Assembly (NCBI GenBank): GCA_013350335.1
Contig: CM023540.1
Span: forward strand, 15,691,828-15,755,827
Direction of reading: 5' to 3'
DNA length: 64,000 nt
Origin: Chimonanthus salicifolius
Taxonomy: Eukaryota > Streptophyta > Magnoliopsida > Laurales > Calycanthaceae
Under the pieces are notes generated by a model that did not search any database, was not told where the DNA came from, and saw nothing but the letters and a program-made list of their open reading frames with translations. The translations under genes were made by a program, and so were the position numbers. Below are positions 1 through 10,429 of this stretch, piece after piece; the first letter of the stretch is position 1, and the number at the start of each line of letters is the position of its first letter.

Positions 1-336
1 CTAAGCCAATATCATAAGCACTCTTACCGTAGTGCATCAAGTCTAGGCCAACATCATAAGCACTCTTACCGTAGTGCATCAAGTCTAGGCCAACATCATA
101 CGCACTCTTACCATAGTGCAATAAGTCTAAGCCAACATCATAAGCACTCTTACCGTAGTGCATCAACTCTAGGCCAACATCATAAGCACTCTTACCGTAG
201 TGCATCAAGTCTAGGCCAACATCATACGCACTCTTACCATAGTGCAATAAGTCTAAGCCAACATCATAAGCACTCTTACCGTAGTGTATCAGGTCTAGGC
301 CAACATCATAAGCACTCTTACCATAGTGCATCGAGT
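1..336. repeat. 42-bp tandem repeat, 8 copies, 3-unit higher order
   Basis: Eight consecutive 42-bp units start at 1, 43, 85, 127, 169, 211, 253 and 295, and the array runs off the left edge. Units 2 and 5 are identical, units 3 and 6 are identical, and units 1, 4 and 7 share the CTAAGCCAA start. The real period is therefore a 126-bp, three-unit higher-order repeat. Each unit holds a short inverted pair, GCACT and AGTGC, around CTTACC. There is no coding potential. The array lies beside LTR material and may belong to the same retroelement. That link is inference. Confidence 0.93.
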
Positions 337-2659
337 CTAGGCACATAAAAATCTATTTACAAAATCTGCAGAGTTAAGTTCCCTCACCGTGATTGTGTGG
401 TTGCGCGGTCTCTGTTCAAACAACAGACAAGGTCACAATCAATATACATAACAGATACGTATATATACGTAGTATTTGGAAATCACACGTTTTCCCACAA
501 AATATCCAGGGGTCATGGAATTGAGTCTCTTACTTGGTTTCTATCCTTTTTAAATCATCCACAAGATAATAATATAATAAAAAGGGCTCAGTCCAAACTC
601 GTATTGTCTTCTGGGCATTGACCAGATTGACTTATTGAGTGAGGTCTAGATCCTCGGGTCACTTCTCGGTTGTCTTCTGGATAGGACCAGAGCTGACATT
701 TTAAGTAGGCCTCGAGGTCACTCAGTGCCCGACTATAGTGTCGTCCTGAAAGTGAATCACTCAGTTCCCGACTAGTGTCGGACTGAAAGCGGATATAATA
801 GTATTTACACTATAAATAATAAGAGAAAAGGGGTTAGTACACTTTTAATTAACAAGGGGGTATAAATCATAAAACACATTAAATAATCATCAAACACATT
901 AACTGATAATCAAGATTAGACAAAATCATTAATCAAACAACGTTTTATCACTTAAAACTGTGTTCCTCAGAACACCGCCTCGGAACAGGTACAGTGGCTT
1001 CGGATCATCCGAACCACTCTAAACTAGGTCACTGGCCTCGGAACTTGGGGCCTGACTTCGGATCGTCCGAAGACTGGGTCTCGGACCTTCCGAAGTCCAT
1101 CCAAAACAGGAAAAACAGAAAACAAAAAGTCTAGGTGGGTCTAAGCCTCGGAACGTCCGAAGACAGGGTTCGGAACGTCCGAGAGGGTCGGTCCTTCCGA
1201 GCTAGGCTCGGCGCATCCGAAAGAGGCTTGGCTCGCCTCGGGCGGACTGGGCTTCGGGTTGAAGCTCGGAACGTCCGAGGTCACGGCTCGGACAGTCCGA
1301 AGGTTCGGACCGTCCGAAGATCGGCTCTCGGACCTTCCGAGAGTCGTTTTCTCCAACTGTCTGCAACTGCAGACGGTCACACGGCGAATGCACAGTAAAA
1401 TATGATTCCAGAAAGGGAGGGCTTCCCGGATTCGGTTTTCACATCCGTCTGGTCTGATGGACTCCTCTAGGAGTCCTCTTTCCACAGGGATTGGTTTGGA
1501 GCTCAGAAGCTCAAGGGGTCATCCGATTTAAACAGTGAAAGCTCACGGGTACATGAAACCCATGGTTTTCCTTAAAATTTTAAACTGGTTTTTCTCCATC
1601 AAAACAGGGTCAAAACTTGGTTTTCTTGATTCTAAACCGGTTAGAATTTTAAAAGGAATGTAATGGATACCTTCACTTTGGTTCCTGCGCTAAAATTCAG
1701 ATTTTTGGAAAAACTTCCTTCATGCTACGGTTGACTGATAAACAGAGAAGTAACAAGGGTAGGTCGGCTGGGTTTCAGAGACAGAGAGAAGAGAAGAAAT
1801 CTGTGGGAGTTCAACCGATCAAAGGGGGCCTGCATTTATAGGTTTTCTGGCCGGAAATCTAGGGATGGGACACGACGGGAGATCTCATCATCAGCCTGGA
1901 AATGGGCCGAGCGGCAGTGCATGCGCCTGCATGCCGTCGTGGCTGACGCGTGTTGGACTCAGGGGTTTACAAATCAGCCCTCTGAAATTTTCGAATTTGC
2001 AGATAAGTCCTCAGTTTAAGAAAAATCGAGTTTAAAACTAAAAGCAATAATTTAAGACCTCAAAAACCTGATCCAACCTTACAGATGGGTTGGGTTTTGA
2101 AAACTTTGGTCACCATAAAAATTTCAGAATTTATCTTTCAATGAAAATCATTTATTTAAATAAAAACCATATTTTACCCATAATTACTTAATTAAACAAA
2201 TGTAGAAATAATCAATTTGTAAATCTCATTTTGAAATGAAATGAAATAACTAGATCATTCTTAAAATGGTCTAACATCAAATACCATTTTCAAAATTTAT
2301 CACCTTCCCGAAATTATTTAAAATAATTAAAACCCCCTTTCGGGTTTTCGAAGGGCGATATTTAAATATCATTTTCTGAAAATAAATTCATTTTTAAAGT
2401 CAGAAATGTAAAATCCTTTATTTAGGAGAACATTATTAATCAAAGATAATCACTCATCAACAAAGTTTATAAAATAAACACAACAAGTGGTAAATTACGA
2501 AAATACCCTTCCAGCTGAACGGGCTGGATCTCTGAGCTCACGAGCTCGGATCGGGCCACGACTGGGCTTCCCTCGAAGCCCTAACCGTAAACCTCAAGAT
2601 CAACCGGTTAAACACGATTAACGAGGTAAAACACGCCTAATCCAGGGCAGGGTATTACA
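337..2659 (-). mobile_element. LTR-retrotransposon LTR/leader region, minus orientation (probable Ty3/gypsy)
   Basis: Read on the minus strand, the block starts at 2659 with TGTAATACCCTGCCCTGG, a typical start of plant Ty3/gypsy LTRs. A clear TATA box, CCTATAAATGCAGG, lies near 1830-1845 on the same strand, followed by a pyrimidine-rich leader. That places U3 at about 2659-1845 and transcription running left. The palindrome cluster at 960-1350 lies downstream. No gag or pol sequence and no primer-binding site were found inside the window, so the coding part, if present, lies beyond the left edge. The left LTR boundary is not determined. Confidence 0.55.
960..1350. repeat. cluster of palindromic TCGGANNNTCCGA motifs
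   Basis: About a dozen imperfect copies of an interrupted palindrome (YTCGGA, three or four variable bases, TCCGAR) are packed into 390 bp. Examples start near 1001, 1055, 1081, 1147, 1169, 1267, 1288, 1305 and 1325. The block is GC- and CpG-rich against an AT-rich background. The palindromes explain why overlapping reading frames open on both strands here. None resembles a protein. The cluster lies downstream of the putative LTR promoter on the minus strand. Confidence 0.85.
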
Positions 2660-4375
2660 CATACAACAGAAGTTTTGGATTGGAAGCATGATCCATCCAA
2701 TGTTGGATTATGCTATCGATTTCACATCCATTTTCTCTATATGGCAAGCTCGAGGTCCCATGGGACACATCTTATACCGATGTATTTAAGTATGTGAGGA
2801 GCCTCATTCCCCCTTGGTATGCAATTAAACTTCATAAGAAGGATAAGAAAAATGAAGCAGGTTGTGATGTGGGACTGAGCATTTAATCATCTGAAGAAAA
2901 ATGGCTGACTCATTACAGAGAGGATAATGTTTAAGTCTTCCCCAAATCAGTAGAGATCTGTTACGTTTATCCATTGATCTGTCATCCGTTCCTTTCCTAG
3001 GACTGACTATTTTTGGTACTAGCATTTAGTATCTACTTATGACCAATGTCCACTTTTTTTATATTGAATTCTCAGCCTTTGCTTCCATTAAATTGTACTT
3101 TCTTTTAAAATAATCTTATATCCAAGGGCCATGGACTTGTAATACATTCTCCCCACTTCTGTCACCATTGAATATCAATAGGAATCTTCATGACAACATG
3201 GGCATTGCTCTTCCTACGAGTGGATGATATTTATGTTCTATTTTTATGTTTCTATTTGTCTTTAATTTAATGCCAGTATTTATGTTTATCATGACAGATG
3301 GTTCTGTATATCCCTATCAGGAATTTCAATCTGTTGAAAAATTGTATTATTATCTTGGCACTATTGGATACTAGGAGTTTAATTCAGATTACTTGTAATG
3401 GGAAAACATGGCATTTCGTTGCTTTTGGCGCATCAAAAGCAAAGTTTCTTTTGAAGATTTTTAGTAAAAATCGAACTGGATTTGAACATTTGCAGTTAGA
3501 AAAGATTATTGTTTGGAAAGCCAACACAGACATGCAGGATGAATGGCTTTTGTTGATATAATGATGATGATGGTCAAAGAATGATTGTTGTTATGGGGTT
3601 ACTTCTCGATGCTTTCAAATGGATCCTTCCTTTTTCCTAAAAAACCAATTAGACATATTGAGACCAATGATGGATTTGTCCTTCTAAAATAACCAAATAC
3701 ATAATCCTTCTGTTTGAAATAAATCCAGTACACCAAACAGCATGAGTAGTATTTTTCTGAAATCTGACATATAATTAACCAAATCATGGATATGTGGCCT
3801 TTTTTTGTTTTGATTGTTGCAGGTCCAATTCAGCTTAGCAGAGAATTATTATTTTTTCAACCTGCTCAAACCTTCAACCACAATCGTGAAAAGAAAGGGT
3901 GAGAGATCATCCTGTCTCAAACCTTAAATCACTTAATGGGTTCAATTGGTTTGATACTTCGATCCATCTTCTGACATTGTGTGATTATGGTGGATTGATC
4001 CATGCTCTTGGGTTTGATTGTTGGTGGAACATTTATAATTATAGACAAAGCATATCACAAGAATCAATAACAAAGTATGTATTACTATTATATATAACTG
4101 CAATTGTACTCAATAGTATTTTAAAGTTTCATTAAGATGGTTCAACTTTGTAGTTATTGTGAGGTCTTTGTCTCTTTGATTAAGATGGTTCAATGTTCAA
4201 TATATTGTCTTTTGTCACTCTGAAAAGGAACAAATTAATTATTTTCTCCTTTAAATTTGCATTCAACAAGTATATTTTTTATTCAATGTATTATGCATTT
4301 CATATACTAAAGATTTTACTTAACTCTATTCAGTTGGATTTTTTAACAGAAATTTTATAATATCCTGCCCAAAAA
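2660..4375. other. intergenic, no gene recognised
   Basis: This stretch is AT-rich with only short chance reading frames (for example 3298-3561 on the plus strand, which has no recognisable domain). A segment near 2795-2820 (TAAGTATGTGAGGAGCCTCA) recurs in diverged form near 4743-4777, so the stretch is probably old repeat debris. Confidence 0.5.
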
Positions 4376-4379
4376 AAAA

Positions 4380-4580
4380 AGTCCCACATTACTAGAGGCA
4401 TTGAAAATTCTCTAATATATAAGTAGTAGCCTTCCTCCTTCTAGCATAAGGCCTTTTGGGAGCAACAGTGGGTTGATTCGCTAAAGCAAAGCCGCGCCAA
4501 AGCAAAGCCGTGCGGATCCGTATGTAGGCTCAAAATGGACAATATTGTGCTAGTGAGACCGGTCTTTACATATTTATTCA
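4380..4580 (+). mobile_element. LTR/TRIM-like fragment
   Basis: The segment runs from a GTCCCACATTACTAGAGG start through a TATATAAG box (about 4417) to repeated GCTAAAGCAAAGCCG units and TGGACAATATTGTGCTAGTG. From memory this arrangement resembles short terminal-repeat retrotransposon (TRIM-type) LTRs of plants. No partner LTR or primer-binding site was found, so this is a weak call. Confidence 0.35.
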
Positions 4581-5084
4581 TTGATTAAATTGTTTTAAAT
4601 ATAGAAAAATCAATAAATGTCCAACCATAATCGAAGATGGAGTCATTGTGGCATAAAACACAGGTTTCAGAGTTGATGCATGATACATCCATGACTAGTT
4701 TACTAACAAGATCGGATGCTAACCATACACTGCCATTGTAGTCAAGTATGTGGAAAGCCTCATTTCCCCTTGGATAGGGAACATGAGGGCAGTTTCACCT
4801 CTGATATTAGGGAGTGACAGACCAATACTGCAACCAAATCATCATAGAAAGAGAATGGAAAATGGCAGGGGAAGAGAGGTGTGGAATTGCGTGAGTAGAT
4901 CTATACTCAAGAATTTATGAATCTAATTATGGTTGATCTAATTGTTCATTGAGCACTTGTTTGATTGTGAAACTTTAGCTGCTTAATTTTATTTTTCCAC
5001 AAGTTTACAGTTCCGATTATCTTCACAAATAAAATCGAGAAGTTCTAAAACTGAGGGTCAATTCCCACCCTCGTTTATGAGAAG

Positions 5085-5192
5085 TCTTGGGATCAAGTAC
5101 CCTTCAATACAAAAAGGATCACTCCCTTTATTACCGGCGTGTGCGAATTGGGAGGTTCACACATGCTCTAAGGATTAGTCAGATGCGACTTC
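5085..5192 (+). mobile_element. Au-like SINE fragment
   Basis: The 3' half of a tRNA-derived SINE lies in plus orientation: a diverged AAGTCTTGGGATCAAG near box B, then GGGAGGTTCACACATGC and AAGGATTAGTCAGATGC. It matches the better preserved copy at 9040-9235 (opposite strand), which has GGATTAGTCAGGTGC. No target duplication was identified. Confidence 0.55.
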
Positions 5193-5885
5193 AAAATAAT
5201 ATTTAGTGTAATTGCATTTAAATATAATAATAATACATGGAAACAAAAGTAATACTATGTTAATGATTCTTATAGTATCCTCTGTCTATAATTACAAAGT
5301 TACTGCTTACAATCGAAGCCATGAACATGGATCAAACCAGCATATATCCTTGTGATAATGCTGATGCTGTTATTTCTGCAGATGTTTCAAAATGAAAATA
5401 TGTAATTCTGAATTCTACCTGAGATTAAGTAGTCATAATTGTATCAATTTGTAGAAATTAGCAAAAGTCAACAGCCAAATTTCAGCTTCTATTTTCTATT
5501 TTATTTACCAAGAAGTCAACTTCTTTGTAGATATAACAGAAGATTCTGAGTTGAGTATTTCAAACTATTTTTTTTTTTTGGAAGCAGAGACAATAAAATA
5601 AATTAATAGGAAAATAAACAAAGATACAAAGAACAAGTCTGCATAATACGAGAGCAAAGAAATGAAGAGAAAACACAAGAAATGAAAAACACGAGGACAG
5701 AGTAAAAACATATTTCAAACCATTTAAAAAGAAGAACTACTAAAATACTAACTAAAATTGATCAAACTTATGATACCTATTCTCATTCTTGCAATAACAA
5801 AGTAACTCTCAAATCATTCAATGCCTCGGTTCAGTACAAGGATTAATTATGCTACAATGATGAAAGCTGCAGAGAGCTAAGATGA

Positions 5886-8800
5886 TTAATACACAAGTTG
5901 TGGCTCAAACTCAGCAAAATCTACAGAGCCAGACTCAATTGGGGGCATAAGATAGGCAGCCAAGATCTCAGAGGCCAGAGCTGCAATAAGTGGTGCCCTC
6001 TTGAGGTTCTTCACTAAAGGAATGTCTTCACTCTCCCCAACAGCAACCAGCTTCTCGTTTATCTCCACCATTCTATCCAATTTTGCCTTGAACTCTGGAT
6101 TTTCCACGTCCAAAACTGCTGGGAAAATTCTTGCAGTAGTCCTGTTTGTCTGAAAACACAAGCAAGAGAAGAGTCACATGCATAATTCATCATAAAAGCA
6201 AATTCCTCTAGGTATTGTTCAAGAAGATAACATGAAAATTTATCTTGATGTGTCATTTCACATTGCGAAGGGGTCCAGGGTTCAGTTATAAAAGTAGCCC
6301 AAAGATATGGGCCACACTATTAATTGAAGGGGCTCCACAAATCTTCACTTCGAAGATCTTTCCATCGCTTGGCCTAAATATGGAGGGTCACATATATGCA
6401 AGAACAATGTGAGATTGGTTAGAATTTCCAGCCTGGAAGATTTTTTGATGTCATGTATGGTGGGGGAGCCATCATATGAATGGGTCAGGGGCTCACGGTT
6501 ATGTTTGTGTAAAGATTTGATGATGATGATGATGATGATATACGAGAGAGCCATCAAATCAATGGTGAGGGTTACGTAACGTTGGTCTCATTTAAACAGG
6601 TAGCACAATTGAAGACCTGGTTCTTGTTGGTGGTTGCAGAGCCACATTTGAGAAAAATCCAGTATTTAAAGAGTGGGGATTGGGGGTTGGGAGAGTGGAG
6701 GGCCGAGGACACAAAGAAACAGGAGATTTTTCTCAAGTTTTTTACCCATTTGCAGATGATTTTTTTAGCCATTCCCAGTATTAGGATGCATTTTGAAGAC
6801 ATCACATTCTAGTTGGGTCTTTTATTTCTTCACCAAAACAGTGTCAGAGTAAGCCGTTGGTTCAGTGAGCTTTAAATGGGTAGTTTTAAGTTATAAAGGA
6901 GGTAACCATGACTAAAAGACGCATAAGATAGTGAGGAAACCAAAGCATAACCTATAATCATACTGAATTCAAATCCTGCAAGTCATCTCAATTCAATTAA
7001 CAAGAGAAACAGAATGCAATCCATGTTATCAATACTACATTTAAAATCAATTTTCTGTCACCACCAATATATGGGATCCATTCGCATACCTTAATTATTG
7101 GGAAAAAAACTTATTAGTTCTTACCTCGATGATCACATGCATGTCAAACTCCTTTGTGTTGAGGCCAATGCCCTCATAGAAAGCTGTACGCTGACAATCA
7201 TTAAGGTACATCGTCACATAGACCTGCCAATGCACCAAGGTGTCAGCAGTGTAAACATAGAAAGAAAGAAACTACAATAATAAAAGACTAGGGTGCTTCC
7301 ATGAGAGCTAAGAATAATCCTTTTTCTTATTCTGGATCCTTCCCAAGGATGATTCTTTATGTTGGAATCCTTTCTCTTATGAACACCATTAAATCCTCAG
7401 TCTAATAACTTAAAATCAGTCAATATGCCACATCATCCAAGGCAATTCCTATGTCTGTCTAACCGAAGACAGTTCCTGAGTAGGTTCTTTTGCCAGCAGC
7501 AGTATGGTGGCATAATTGAGACCATGTGTTTATACCCATTTAAAATCATAGTAAAATCCAGTTGGATAAAGCACAAGAATTCTGATGGAAGAGGTGGTCT
7601 TCTTTCCATTGTGTTCAGGGACAAACAAAAATGACGAACGTGGTTTCTGCTTTCAGTGCTCTCCCAAATCCACACCAGAAAAGCTAATGAGCTCATCAAC
7701 AAACCATTCAAGATATTCTGCAATATCTGATAAGTCCAACCACACCTAAGGTTTTGGTTCTAGTAAAATTGACAGAATCAATAGAATTAGTGTTGCCTCG
7801 ATAAACAAAACATCCAAAGAATTACAGTCTGGGAACATAAGCAGGATGGAAACAGCTCCACTATGAAGAACCAAAGGTTTACAAGTGGAAGAGATAAAAG
7901 GGGGAGGCTATTAAAGACTTTGGATTGATGTGCTAGGAAAAGGATGCGACAGAGAGTAGAGAGATGGAGAAATTAATTTTGTTAGAGGCTGAGTGTAAAG
8001 GTAGCATTCAGAAACAGAACTCTAAACAGATGGGATTATGCCTTTGGAGATGACAACAACGATCATGATAATGAAACATCATAAATTAACTAATGGATTA
8101 TACACTATAGTGAAACATTATGAAATCAATTCTTGTATTTATGGCACTAAGACAAAGAAACATCCAAAGAATTACCGATAAGCAGAAGAACCGTGCCCAC
8201 AGCTTTGCCTTCCAATCATTGAGGAACTGGGGCTGTGCCTTCATCAATGCAGAGAAGAAATCACCGTGCCTGTTCTCATCTTGGCACCAGTTCTCAAAGT
8301 ACTTGAAGATTGGATAAACTTGGAATTCAGGATTGGCTTTCAAGTGCCTGTAAATGGTAATATATCTCCAATACCCAATTTTCTCTGATAAATATGTAGC
8401 ATAGAAAATGAATTTTGGCTTGAAAAATGTGTATTTTCTAGCTTTTGTGAGGAAACCCAAGTCCAATGCCAGATTGAAATCAGACAGACCCTTGTTCAAA
8501 AACCTGTACGAAAAATATAGGAAAAAATTAGTGAAGAGATGTATAGAAGTGAACACATTCTTTCACAGAGGGGAACCGAGCTCGCCATTTTCAAAGGCTT
8601 ACCCTGCATGCCTCGCTTCATCCCTTGACATGAGTGAGAAAATTTCAGCAACTACTGGATTGGTTTTCTGTTAAAATACAGAGAGAGGAGTAATTAATGA
8701 AAATGAATGGGGACGTAATAGACATAAATGTGCATCTGGTAAGATGTTCTGCGAAAGTATGTATTTTTCTACATTACAAAAATTATACTTGCAATATAGT

Positions 8801-10246
8801 TTGACAAAATCAGATCAGTACAACACAACAAGGTGAATATACACATTGGGAGAGATAATGAACTGTTTTAGAACCTGTCTTAGATGTTTTAGGGCCTGTT
8901 TTTAGCTTGAAATTTTTAGGTGGAGTTAGGAATTTTGTGGAGTGTTTACTCAAAGAATTCCAAATGTGATCAAATCAGATTTCTTGTGTGGGAATTTAGA
9001 AATCCAACGAAATACCAAATGAGGGGATGTGTAATTCTTTTTTTCTTTTTTTTGAAAACCAAGGTGTCCAAGCCTCTTAGAAGCACCTGACTAATCCTTG
9101 GGGCATGTGCAAACCTCCCTAGTCAAACATACCGAGTAAAACTACGGAGAGTGACCCTTGGGGCAGTAGGAATTGAACTCAAGACCTCCCACTTTTAGAG
9201 GTGGGTTCTTGGCCAGCACTCTAACCCAATGGGTTATGTGTAATTCTTATTTGAAAGTGTTATTTCGGAATTCTGAAGCCTCAATGCCTTAAATTATGAA
9301 TTTTAATATCCCAAACTACAATTCCAAGCCTATAAAATACAAAAGGACCTTTGCATGATTTATTTAAATTTAGGAACCCACAATTAGCTAGTTCAGAAAT
9401 TTCTTGAATTTGAAGAATTATATCTGCGGGAATATTCCACCAAACAGGCTCAATAATAATTTATGATAATGAGAAGGAAGAAAACAATATAAAACTGGAA
9501 GAATTCAATAACCAGAGTCATGTCCAGTATCCAGAATGACAAGACTTGAAATTGCAGTCATTCCAGAATGCTGAATGGATTTCTTTACACATTTTTTTTC
9601 CTCCTGTCTTTGTCATTTCAGCTATAAAGCCAATGATTTTTATTTTGTTATCACTCTCTAAGAACTGAAATCATTCCCTCATAATATGAATAAATGAATA
9701 AGATACTATATAATACAGGCTCAATTAGAAACTACATTATTTCCGATTTTGGGTTCAAAACAAAGTGGCCAAAGCAGGATTTCAGCAGTCCTATTCACAT
9801 ACCTTGAGCCTCCTTCCCAGCTCTTTGTAGAGAAGAAATCCAGAAAACTCAGCAGTGCAGGACCTCTCCAAGAACTCCACGAAGATCTGGCGAAGCGGTC
9901 CCTGTAACTTATCAGCAGCTTCCTTGAATTCCTTGTTCCTCACGAAGTGGGTCTGGTTGTAGTCAGTCTTGAACTCCTGGAGCAGAGCTTCAAACTCAGA
10001 CTGGTTGAGATTCTTGTTGATCTCTGTGTTGAAAAGTGTCTCCATCTCGTCGAAGTCAGTGGTGTAGAATCTCGGGGTGAGAAGGGTCTCCTTGATGGCA
10101 GTTTTGGCAGCTTTCTTTGGCTTTGAAGCAGCAGCTGAAGACATCTTAATGACGCTGCATTGGAAGCCATGGCTGTTTCTGGATTGGAATGTTGGGTTTC
10201 TGTTGAATTTGGAAATGGGTTTCACAAGGGCTATCTCTGCCGCCAT
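5886..10246 (-). CDS. CRD1: Mg-protoporphyrin IX monomethyl ester (oxidative) cyclase, chloroplastic; complete, 5 exons
   Basis: This is the di-iron aerobic cyclase (CRD1/CHL27/AcsF) that forms the isocyclic E ring of protochlorophyllide in chlorophyll synthesis at chloroplast membranes. Exons on the minus strand are 10246-9803, 8667-8603, 8503-8176, 7223-7125 and 6149-5886, all with GT..AG introns and matching phases, giving 399 aa (Arabidopsis has about 409). Residues 1 to about 50 look like a transit peptide ([14 protein letters not shown], then Ser/Lys-rich). Di-iron ligand motifs are intact: Glu in [12 protein letters not shown] (about 124-136), EARH at 165-168 and ENRH at 246-249. The protein ends EPQLVY. 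The first ATG is used because the known family N-terminus starts there. Intron 1 carries a SINE. The gene appears functional, with no stop or frameshift. Confidence 0.98.
9040..9235 (-). mobile_element. Au-like tRNA-derived SINE in CRD1 intron 1
   Basis: On the minus strand the element starts near AACCCATTGGGTTAGAGTGC (box A region) and passes GAGTTCAATTCC (box B-like). It continues through GGATTAGTCAGGTGC and GGCTTGGACACC to an A-rich tail, seen as the T-rich run at 9040-9052 on the plus strand. It is flanked by an exact 13-bp target-site duplication, ATGTGTAATTCTT, at 9027-9039 and 9236-9248, which proves insertion by retroposition. The tail sequence resembles the widespread plant Au SINE family. 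The family name is from memory. Confidence 0.88.
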
Positions 10247-10336
10247 TTTCCTCAGAGGGAGCCTTCTCCTGAGTTTCTGAGTAGAACTTCGGAGATGGAA
10301 GAAGAAGAAGCGAGCAGTGGGTGGGAAAGAAACAAG

Positions 10337-10417
10337 TCGGTTTTTTATCTACTGCTGACAATGATAGAATCTGATCCAATGAAATCTAAGGCTTTGAATG
10401 ACGAATTGACACGTGTC
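10337..10417 (-). promoter_or_regulatory. putative CRD1 promoter: palindromic G-box and TATA/GATA-like site
   Basis: A perfect 10-bp palindrome, GACACGTGTC, lies at 10408-10417, about 165 bp upstream of the CRD1 start codon. Its core CACGTG is the G-box bound by light-response bZIP and bHLH factors (HY5, PIFs), which are known to control chlorophyll-synthesis genes. A CCAAT box (reverse ATTGG) lies near 10375. AGATAAAAAA on the minus strand near 10341-10350 could serve as a weak TATA or GATA element. The sites are seen in the sequence. Their function is inferred. Confidence 0.5.
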
Positions 10418-10429
10418 TTGTGATCTTGT

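Noticed and set aside
1..336. CRISPR-like array of regular repeats
   Set aside because: Units are contiguous without spacers and the context is plant nuclear DNA; it is a satellite-type tandem repeat.
1135..1485. Overlapping GC-rich frames on both strands
   Set aside because: They arise from the self-complementary TCGGA...TCCGA cluster; the frames on the two strands mirror each other.
7800..8176. Repeat of ACATCCAAAGAATTAC at 7809 and 8159 in and beside CRD1 exon 3
   Set aside because: The match is only about 17 bp with weak flanking similarity; too short to claim an exon duplication.
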